From NCBI GenBank assembly GCA_028386065.3, contig JAKUCV010002041.1, forward strand, positions 1 through 64,000: 64,000 nt of DNA, given 5' to 3'. Shown here one piece after another: positions 19,392-26,902 of this stretch. The position numbers were made by a program, and so were the translations under genes. A model generated the notes under the pieces. The model was not told the origin of the DNA, searched no databases, and saw nothing but the letters and a program-made list of their open reading frames with translations. Origin of the DNA: Turnera subulata (taxonomy: Eukaryota > Streptophyta > Magnoliopsida > Malpighiales > Passifloraceae). Position 1 is the stretch's first letter, and each line of letters starts with the position of its first letter.

Positions 19392-19892
19392 GTTGTATTC
19401 CCAAACTTGGAGTATCTTTCTTTGGAGTCAATTCACATCGAGAAACTATGGGATGGCCAACCTTCAAAATCTGCACTCTCTTTCCAGAATTTGACAAAGT
19501 TAGTGGTGAAAGGGTGTGGTCTTAAGTATTTATTTTCATCTTCCATGGTTAGGAGCCTTGAGAGACTTGAATCTCTTGAAGTAAGAGAATGTGAGTTCAT
19601 GGAAGAGGTAATAGAGGTAGACATATTGCCAACAGAAGGGAATATGTCTGCGATGGTCTTCCCTAACCTGGAATTCTTAGAGCTCTATGATCTTCCGAAA
19701 CTCGCTAAGTTCTCCACTGGCTACCCAGTTGAGTGTCCAGTGTTGGATCAACTAAAGATAAGCGAATGCCCTAAGTTGAAGACATTTATATCCAGCTTTA
19801 CCAGCGGCAGCACAGCAAACAGCCATAACCCTCTGGAATCAAACATTGAAGATAACCACTATGATGGTATAAAACCACTTTTTGATGAAAAG
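19392..19892 (+). CDS. NLR exon 2 (LRR)
   Basis: Begins after TTGCAG with VVFPNLEYLSLESIHIEKLWDGQ and ends NDE-like 'PLFDEK' before GTAACT. The exon is 501 bp, phase 0 at both ends. It contains the cysteine-rich LRR units typical of the C-terminal part of At4g27190-like NLRs ('NLTKLVVKGCGLKYLFSSSMV'). It is closely similar to exon 3, and the intron sequence before both exons is also shared ('gctgttgcagttctagcata'), so the two arose by tandem duplication of an exon with its flanking intron. Confidence 0.85.
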
Positions 19893-20179
19893 GTAACTTT
19901 TGCCCCCTACTTTTCCTTGTTTTTTTTTTTTTCAGTTTGATGTATATATATATGGCCGAATTGTAGCATGACTTTGATTCCAGGACATAAGTATGTAAGG
20001 GATAATGTACAGATCATCATCAGCGTGTACCATTTAACTTTATCAAATTTAATTCTCAAAAGAAAAAAACTATCCGCTTACACTATATATGTATCTACTC
20101 CCAATGCATGCAGCAACGAACACCTGAATTTTACTATATGCTGTTGCAGTTCTAGCATAAAACAAAGTGTTTGTTGCAG

Positions 20180-20488
20180 GTTGTATTCCCAAAATTGGAG
20201 GGTCTTTCCTTAGTGTCAATTTACATTGAGAAGCTATGGGATGGCCAACCTTCAAAATCTGAACTCTCTTTCCAGAATTTAACATCGTTAGTGGTGAAAG
20301 GCTGTGGTCTTAAGTATTTATTTTCTTATTTCATGGTTAAAAGGCTTGGGAAACTTGTATATCTTGAAGTAAGTGAATGTGAGTTAATGGAAGAGATAAT
20401 CGTGGTTGGAGGATTGCCAACAGAGGAGAATTTGTCTGCGATGGTCTTCCCTAAACTGGCAAATTTAACCTGCAATGTCCATTCATTT
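20180..20488 (+). CDS. NLR exon 3 (LRR), truncated copy of exon 2
   Basis: Starts VVFPKLEGLSLVSIYIEKLWDG and follows exon 2 closely for about 93 residues up to 'AMVFPKL'. It then breaks off into unrelated sequence that is the reverse complement of the exon 4 acceptor. Reading on reaches a TAA at 20498. A GT at 20489 (or 20477) would allow splicing to exon 4 in phase 0 through a 90- or 102-bp intron; the donor is weak. Compared with exon 2, about 65 residues of LRR are lost. The exon end is my inference. Confidence 0.65.
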
Positions 20489-20587
20489 GTCTGTGATTAA
20501 TAAATAACCCGCAGGCCGCAGCGTACCGCGGGCATTTTTGCTGGTTAACTTAAAATATGAAATGAATGGACATTGCAGGTTAAATTT
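20461..20587. repeat. 28-bp perfect inverted repeat spanning exon 3 end and exon 4 acceptor
   Basis: The left arm 20461-20488 is the exact reverse complement of the right arm 20560-20587, with a 71-bp spacer. The right arm contains the native acceptor CATTGCAG and the first nine bases of exon 4, so the left arm is an inverted copy of a splice acceptor placed in exon 3. In a transcript the arms can pair and enclose the candidate intron. Confidence 0.92.
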
Positions 20588-20992
20588 CCTGGACTAACCG
20601 ACATGGAAATCACAAGGATGGAAAATTTGGAAACGATATGGCATCACCGACTGGCTGAAGGCTCCTTCTGTGAGATGGAATCGTTGGCTATAGACCGATG
20701 TAAGAAGCTAGTGCATGTATTTCCTTCAGCTCTGATGAGAAGACTCGGCCGGAAGCTAGATGTGCTTCGCATAAGTGATTGCGATGCACTGGAGGAGGTA
20801 TTACAGTTTCAAGGATCGGGTAATCTTGAGTTTCCATCTTTGGGAGTAATCAGGATTGAAAATTGTCCAAATATGAAACCAATATGGTCCTTATTTCTTG
20901 AAAATTCAAGATTACCAGTTGACAAGGGAGATGACCAAAGGCAAGGGAAAGGAGACTGTGATATGCCCACTGCACCGCATCTGAACCTTGAG
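20579..20992 (+). CDS. NLR exon 4 (LRR)
   Basis: Follows CATTGCAG and reads VKFPGLTDMEITRMENLETIWHH through to 'APHLNLE', then GTCAGT. It is 414 bp, phase 0. The pattern 'F..L..M.I..M.NLE.IW' and the following 'C..L..VFPSALM' are standard LRR units of this NLR group. Confidence 0.85.
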
Positions 20993-21218
20993 GTCAGTTT
21001 GTTTACTAGAAATCTTAACCCCAGAATCAGAGCACATTTGCTTCCGCTTTTGTGTCTTAATCAGTGATCATGTTTTGCAAATTTGCCAATTTTCAACATT
21101 TCCTTGATGAAAAGTTTTCATCTCATTAGGAGAATGAGTGCATCTAGACAAAATTGAAAAAACAAAAAACTGATTTCTAACTTCCTTTATTTTTTTTTTT
21201 TTTTGAGAGGTGGTACAG

Positions 21219-22052
21219 GTTGCATTCCCAAAATTGGAAACACTGGGGATGGATTGGCATCATATCAGGGAGATAAGCCACAGCCAACGCTGGGCCAAAT
21301 TCTACGGAAATATAGTACGGCTAGAGCTTAGACACTTTCCTGGTGACTATGTTGTTTTTCCTTCAAACTTTGTTCGAAGATTTTTCAACTTGGAATTCCT
21401 TGTTGTCACTGATGCCTCTTTCCAAGAAATTTTCCCTCATGAGCAAAGGAACCCGGAGGAAATGGATATTGAGGTTCTTCCCAAGCTAAAACAACTAGTG
21501 CTGAGTCAACTTTCGAAGCTACAGTATCTACCAAAAGAAGATTCACATCAGTGCCCTCTGTTTCAAAATTTGGAAACTCTGGCTTTATTCCATTGCGGAC
21601 AATTGAAAATTGTATTTCCCTCCTCGGTATCTTTCCGGAATCTGACTCATCTGCAAGCAACAGAATGTCATGGATTGCAATATTTGATGACATGTTCAGC
21701 GGCCCATTCTCTTGTGCATCTCAAGAGGATGGGAATATTTGAATGCGAAATGATTCAAGAAATTGTGGCAACCGAGGAAAACGAAGCAGAACTGGAAGTT
21801 GTTTTCCATGAATTGGAATTCTTGTCTCTTAAGGGTCTCCCAAGCCTGGCTTGCTTTCACTCTGGGAAATCCGCATTAATGTTTCCATCTTTGCAGGCAG
21901 TTCTAGTGCAAGAATGCCCCAAGATGAACATTTTTTCAGCAGGAGTCACTAGCACACCAAAGCTAGGGTTGGTATACTTGACAGAAGAACTAGATGAATG
22001 GTGCTGGGAAGGAAACCTTAATGACACTATACGAAAATTGTTCACACAAATG
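21219..22052 (+). CDS. NLR exon 5 (LRR)
   Basis: Starts after TGGTACAG with VAFPKLETLGMDWHHIREI and ends 'LNDTIRKLFTQM' before GTACGT. It is 834 bp, phase 0. The segment 'GVTSTPKL..VYLTEELDEWCWEGNLNDTI' is a well-known C-terminal signature of At4g27190-like NLRs and usually precedes one more LRR exon. Here the next recognisable exons are not LRR. Confidence 0.85.
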
Positions 22053-22397
22053 GTACGTATCATTTCACCCACATGCTTTGGCTTTACCAGATTCTTTTCT
22101 CATTTATCTTTAAACTCCAAAACTCTCATCACTCTTTCCTCGTTCCACCCAGTAAATTAAAGAGTCATTTTGTAGCCTCGAACGTGAAGCAGGTTGACGT
22201 GTTGAATTCCCTATATGGAAGCAAGAGGCAATTTTCTTATTACGACCATAAAAAAATTACTTATGAGATTGTAACTGAAGGGGGCGCAGACAAAAGAATT
22301 ACCCTTATCATTCCAATGTCCTCTCAAACTTAAGATTATTCCTTCAATATTAGAGTCTTGAATCCAGTAGGCTATATAACTCATGGCGCATTGTCAG
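22053..22397 (+). other. NLR intron 5, no supported exon
   Basis: This 345-bp interval starts with a GT donor and ends at an AG acceptor. A short open frame (about 22193-22333, 'VDVLNSLYGSKRQFSYYD...') follows a possible acceptor but ends in a stop and matches nothing I know, so I treat it as intronic. Confidence 0.5.
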
Positions 22398-22568
22398 GGG
22401 CAGGATGCAGAGGGACCCAAAACGCCAAGCTCATCTCAGCAATTGGCCTCAGCCATGGAGAATGATGAAGCTGATGAAATTGGAAAGCATGGTCCATCGG
22501 AGGACCCAACGTACGCTGATTTGTTGCCCACCAACAATCAAGACAGCAGCAGTGGTCTCCCAAATGAG
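22398..22568 (+). CDS. Exon 6: start of the C-terminal extension
   Basis: After TTGTCAG the frame gives GQDAEGPKTPSSSQQLASAM, continuing acidic and serine-rich to 'SSGLPNE', then a GTGGGA donor. It is 171 bp, phase 0, matching the phase of the LRR exons. The composition is typical of a disordered linker. I recognise no domain. It could instead be the first exon of a separate downstream gene (an ATG at 22383 lies just before the acceptor). Confidence 0.55.
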
Positions 22569-22870
22569 GTGGGAACTATACTACTTACCAGCAAGAACAC
22601 TTTATTTTTTGTCCCTATTATCACACGAGTGTCCAGTAGTGTTAATCAACATCGTCCTTCATACCATTTAAATTTCCCCTCAGCCTTCCTAATCTAAATC
22701 ACTTTTCTTGCCATAACACCCTCGATTTCACTAGTGTACTGTACGTGGAAAAACCATGGGTATGTTAGTGGTGTACTTCGTCAACTGAGGATCTCAAAAG
22801 CAACTGAACTATATAACTCTGTGCTCCGTTGGTATGCAGATTTTGTAACCAAAATTCTGATTTCGTGCAG

Positions 22871-23044
22871 TCTGAAACCTTGCAGAACCAAGTTGTGGCA
22901 GGTTTCTCCGTTGGGCGGAACAGTAGTGTTCTAGAATTTCCTGCTCAACGAACCACTGGCAATAAAAACTCCTCAGCTGAGCCAGAGATTCCTGAACAAA
23001 CTTCATCATGCCATGAGGACTCTGGTCCAAGCTCCAATACTGAG
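22871..23044 (+). CDS. Exon 7 of the C-terminal extension
   Basis: Acceptor CGTGCAG, then SETLQNQVVAGFSVGRNSSV through to 'CHEDSGPSSNTE' and donor GTGGCA. It is 174 bp, phase 0, and polar with likely disorder. Its last nine coding bases and the whole donor region are included in a perfect 200-bp tandem duplication, so a second identical donor lies 200 bp downstream. Confidence 0.5.
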
Positions 23045-23435
23045 GTGGCAGCAACCTATTAGTTTCTGAAATACATTTAACACAACTTCAATACGTGCTC
23101 ATCATCACCTTAAATCTGGACTGTCCCAGAAACAATAAATAAATTTGTTAGAAACTGATTCTTTTTCATACTTATTAGTCTCATCCATCTCAAGTATACA
23201 GAATCACTCTACACACTTCGATTTCATTTTTCATGAATACTGAGGTGGCAGCAACCTATTAGTTTCTGAAATACATTTAACACAACTTCAATACGTGCTC
23301 ATCATCACCTTAAATCTGGACTGTCCCAGAAACAATAAATAAATTTGTTAGAAACTGATTCTTTTTCATACTTATTAGTCTCATCCATCTCAAGTATACA
23401 GAATCACTCTACACACTTCGATTTCATTTTTCATG
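23036..23435 (+). repeat. Perfect 200-bp tandem duplication
   Basis: 23036-23235 and 23236-23435 are identical by eye over all 200 bases. The unit begins aatactgaggtggcagc and ends gatttcatttttcatg. It covers the end of exon 7 and most of the following intron. Complete identity means a very recent event or an assembly duplication. Confidence 0.92.
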
Positions 23436-23505
23436 AATCTTTACATTAAATTTCCAACTGAATGAACTTCCACAACACTAAGTTGCGCCTGTTTCTTCTT
23501 CTCAG

Positions 23506-24132
23506 CAGAGTAATAACAACATTTCCTCATGTACTTGTGCACCTGTGGAGGAAGCCTCTAAACAAATGACCTTGGCTTCTCCAACGAAGAGAATTTCCTC
23601 AGACAAGCTACTTTGGGAAGCTGACACCAAGTACATGACAGAGACTTCATCAGCTCCGATGACACAAGATAGAGGAAAAGAAAATGGTGAGAAAAATCCA
23701 CGGCATCGGCATCGATTGCTTGAACTCTGCTCTCAAAATCCTTCGGCTATGACTCGCCAAGCTCTTCAGGAATTGCAATCAGTCACTCGCTCCTTAGCAA
23801 CTCATCCTCATGGAATCCTCGAGGCAGAATTACTCTCAAAGTTGGAAGAATTGCTGACAGCACTAAACCTAGAAGATGACTGTTTCATCACCAATGCCCC
23901 TGTCGAGAATACGATTTCATCTCCTCTGGCCCAAACTTTAGAGGTGGGTTCCTCAAGCCGTTCAATCCTACCTGAGTCCACCCTTACTGCCTTAAGCGGC
24001 TCCTCAACAGCTGGGGCTCTACTGGAGATTTTTGAAAGAGAAGGAGTACACATTCAGACCCCGCCTGACCAGGTTGCTTGGTTACCAAGAGATAACCCAG
24101 ATTTAGAAGTGGATATTCATCAGGCTCTCGCA
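23506..24132 (+). CDS. Exon 8 of the C-terminal extension
   Basis: The acceptor is a NAGNAG pair (CAGCAG at 23503-23508), both giving phase 0, so one glutamine is optional. The frame reads SNNNISSCTCAPVEEASKQM and onward for about 209 codons to 'DIHQALA', then GTAAGA. A helical stretch 'RLLELCSQNPSAMTRQALQEL' and 'ELLSKLEELLTALNLEDD' is bounded by serine/threonine-rich linkers. No family recognised. Confidence 0.6.
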
Positions 24133-24215
24133 GTAAGACTGCTTCTCCTATTTTTTAAACTTTTTATTATACAGAGCGGGATGTTCTAATTGCCCTGTCT
24201 CTCCTTTGTTTTCAG

Positions 24216-24896
24216 GATTTGGCCGAACTAGGGGCTCGATATCCCCCGGACGTCCCCTTTGTTGCTTCACCTCCTCTGCTTGATCCAAGTGACCCAGCTG
24301 TGGAGAATGCATTGGCATCCTTCTTTAGCTTCCTTGGCTTCGGCCCTCATGCGATGCTCTCTCATGAGAAGATCAAGGGAGTACGAGTTGCCTGTGAGAC
24401 TTTAATCACTACTCTGTCCTTAACAAATCAGGCGGTCCGTAATGCAGCCCAACAGCTTTTGGATTTGATTGAAGTGAATGCCGCAGAATATAAAGAGAGT
24501 TTTCAGCAAATTGAAGACTGCATGGTAATCCTTCAGAGTGTCCAAGGACATATGCGGACTGCAACCCAACAAATCGGAGTTGTAAGATCTCACCTCGATA
24601 GAGTTGATGTTCTCCAAACAGACCTTGCCAATCTAAGAGGACGCGGAGATAGACTTCGTGAAGAACTTGCGGCCTTAGAGGCCGAGATTGCTGCAAAAGA
24701 TGGCGAGTTGAGGAGGGAGAAAGTAGCGTATTTGCGGGCCGATGTTATTCTAAGGCAAGCTGATGAGAGCGTCACCAGCTTTGGGAGTATGAACCCACCT
24801 CCCGAAGATATGTTACCCCGAGCGCAAGAAAGGGTTGCTGCTATGGAGAAGCATTTTAACAGGATTAGGGCGGATGTAATTCGTGATGCTCCTTGA
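24216..24896 (+). CDS. Exon 9: coiled-coil C-terminal domain and stop
   Basis: Acceptor TTTTCAG, then DLAELGARYPPDVPFVASPP. A 226-residue domain ends at the TGA 24894-24896. From about 'AMLSHEKIKGVRVACETLI' it is predicted to be almost entirely helical, with long heptad runs (LDRVDVLQTDLANLRGRGDR, LREELAALEAEIAAKDGEL) typical of a coiled coil. I do not recognise the domain. With exons 6-8 it forms an extension of about 550 residues. It could act as an oligomerisation or decoy module if it is truly part of the NLR, or it may belong to a separate gene. Confidence 0.65.
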   Translation, partial: DLAELGARYPPDVPFVASPPLLDPSDPAVENALASFFSFLGFGPHAMLSHEKIKGVRVACETLITTLSLTNQAVRNAAQQLLDLIEVNAAEYKESFQQIEDCMVILQSVQGHMRTATQQIGVVRSHLDRVDVLQTDLANLRGRGDRLREELAALEAEIAAKDGELRREKVAYLRADVILRQADESVTSFGSMNPPPEDMLPRAQERVAAMEKHFNRIRADVIRDAP

Positions 24897-24974
24897 TATA
24901 TTGTACCTGTCTACCTCCTGTGTGAATATGATGCTCCTTGATATATTTGTACCTGTCTACCTCCTGTGTGAATG
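24885..24974 (+). repeat. 45-bp tandem duplication across the stop codon
   Basis: gatgctccttgatatat, then a short variable T run and tgtacctgtctacctcctg, occurs from 24885 and again from 24930. The first copy holds the TGA stop. The second copy lies in the 3' UTR. Confidence 0.85.
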
Positions 24975-25149
24975 TGTATGCACGCTTTGTTGATGCTACT
25001 CATGTTGTTTAGTCAAAACACAAATCTATTTTTCTAGTAATTGCGTTGGTAGGCCAAAGTTTCAGGTTATGTTTCATCGCCCTTCTAAATCACCAACAAT
25101 TTGTGCGATTGGCTTTGATGAGTTTAGGAAGCGTACTTATTCAGGTTGC

Positions 25150-25320
25150 TCAGGGGTTCTACGTATTAGAGTAGTAAGCCCAAAGCCAATCATGGGGCCT
25201 CAACCATCAGCTTAAGCTTTTGGTTGAGATGGTCACTTGACATAGTAGCGGAGCCATAATGACTAAACGGTCGCGTGTGCGAATCCCCATGCCTCCCTGC
25301 TTGTTGAATTAAAAAGCACA
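25150..25320 (+). repeat. SINE/TRIM-like repeat fragment
   Basis: The sequence 'cttaagcttttggttgagatgg..' followed by catagtagcggagcc (25241-25255, like a degenerate initiator-tRNA-binding site) and a degraded B box (gtgcgaatccc, 25277-25287) is of a type widespread in plant genomes. The ends were not resolved. Confidence 0.4.
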
Positions 25321-25593
25321 AGGTATGGATGCGGCCTTCAAATGGCCCGCCCTCAAGAGCTCTGTCTTTTTTGCCATGGCGGCCTATATGTACGTCTTAT
25401 ACTGTGTTTCGTATCCTTCGGGAATTGTATTTCTTGTATAACACTCATACAGTTATTATATAATACAGAGCTGTGCCTTCTTTCATATAATTGTGTTCAT
25501 ATTACCCAGTCCTATATTGAGCAACTTTTTTGCATCCATTTAACATGTGAAGCCATTCATCTCTACCCCAAGTGCTTGTCTAAGGCTTCCAAA
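25320..25593 (-). other. No gene seen; possibly 3' flank of glutamine synthetase
   Basis: No coding signal on either strand. Given the glutamine synthetase C-terminal codons just to the right on the minus strand, this may be its former 3' untranslated region. Confidence 0.35.
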
Positions 25594-25912
25594 GGATAGG
25601 ATAGTGGTATCAGCAATCATAGAGGTGACAACATATTGGTCCATGTTTGATGCTGGCCTTGTCAATTACAGCGAGGAGATTTCGCATGCACAGTCAGTAC
25701 TCAAATTAATATGCATTCAACATAAGTGGAAGCATTAATGAAGGAGCCAAGCAATAAATTTGTATCTTTAGTCCCTCACCATGGTTATTGATTGCTGTAT
25801 GAAAATTCTACCTTTTAATTTTTTGACTAATAAATTGGTTGGATTGCTTATCTTTTCCTTTTTCCTCAGTATCACGGCCAACTCGGACAGATGCGCCCCT
25901 ATTTGCAACTCC
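25594..25912 (-). pseudogene. Glutamine synthetase, C-terminal exon remnants
   Basis: On the minus strand 25912 back to about 25845 follows a CAG acceptor and reads GVANRGASVRVGRDTE then EKGK, the conserved active-site segment of plant cytosolic glutamine synthetase (GS1). About 25662-25594 reads RPASNMDQYVVTSMIADTTIL, the usual C-terminal segment. The final 'WKP-stop' is disrupted by a small insertion, and the residues between the pieces are lost. These pieces lie on the other side of Copia-1 from the exons at 31561-32205, so the retrotransposon sits in an intron of this gene. Confidence 0.85.
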
Positions 25913-26016
25913 CTGTCATTTGATGGGTAAAAGACTTTGTCAGAATTTAAACTTTCTGTAAAGAATACAAGGAATGACTGGTGTACCCTGAAGAAGTGAG
26001 GGAGAAAAGAAAGGTT

Positions 26017-26727
26017 TGTTGATTCAAGTGATCAAGCTGTGTGTTGAGTGTGATCAAGCTGTAAAGCTTGGGACCACTCTATTATTGCTTTTAGTGAGTA
26101 TCATGTGAATGTGTTTAAATAATGTTGAGTGCTAAACAATAATGCTATCCTTAGGTGTAGTGTGTTTTATTCTGTCTGGTAAGTGTGATTGCATTATGAG
26201 TGGAGTGGTTATGACAACAAAGTGTTGAGCTGTCAATAATCATGTATGTTTAGTGCATTATAGGCTGATTTTCTGTCTATAAATTGAGTGTTGTAATCTG
26301 AATTCTATAAGTGAAATAAAGATACATTGAGTGTTTTTCACTTCACAAAGTGTTCCTTGACTTGTTCAAATCGTGTTCAAGTCAAGTGTTTGAGGGAAAT
26401 TGAGAGAAAACCAATGCAACAGTAACCAAGAAAACCAACCTTCGTTTTTTGCAGATTTCTGGAAACTGTCCAGAAAACATCGATGCTTTAATCAAAACAT
26501 CGATGTTTTTTGCATTCGGCAATTTTTATCAAAACACCCAAACATCGATGTTTTAAACCCAACATCGATGTTTTGAACCCAACATCGATGTTTTAAACCC
26601 AACATCGATGTTTTTTGCATTCGGCCGATTTGTTCAAAGTTCCAGTATCCTAAAAACATCGATGTTCAACAGAAAATATCGATGTTCTTGAGCAAATTTT
26701 TGAATTAGTTGAAGATCAAAGCCAACA
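26017..26727 (+). repeat. 5' LTR of Copia-1
   Basis: 711 bp. A TATA-like ctataaat (26277-26284) is followed about 35 bp later by aataaag, matching promoter and polyadenylation positions of an LTR. The last third holds eight copies of the palindrome acatcgatgt or close variants. Confidence 0.93.
26476..26686 (+). repeat. Array of ACATCGATGT palindromes in the Copia-1 LTR
   Basis: Copies start at 26478, 26498, 26542, 26562, 26582, 26602, 26656 and 26676. The four from 26542 to 26602 are spaced exactly 20 bp. Two copies have one changed base in this LTR, while the 3' LTR has the intact form at both. The 3' LTR repeats the array at about 31295-31506. Confidence 0.95.
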
Positions 26728-26902
26728 ATTGGTAGCGGAGCAGGTTCCTTCTTTCAGGCCTGTTCAATTTCATTGAAACCACATCAAATCAGCCCCAAAC
26801 ACCAACCTCAAAATAAATACACAACCAACAAATCGAACCACCTCATCCTTATCCCTACCACCCATATTTGAAGGAGAGAACTACAACTATTGGGCTATAA
26901 GG

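Noticed and set aside
22193..22333. Possible extra NLR exon with its own stop
   Set aside because: It follows an AG and is in phase 0, but matches no NLR sequence I know; the next exons continue the frame better. An alternative short terminus cannot be excluded.
26476..26686. CRISPR-like array because of regular spacing
   Set aside because: The unit is a 10-bp palindrome with 10-bp spacers inside a plant LTR; there are no CRISPR repeats, leader or cas genes.
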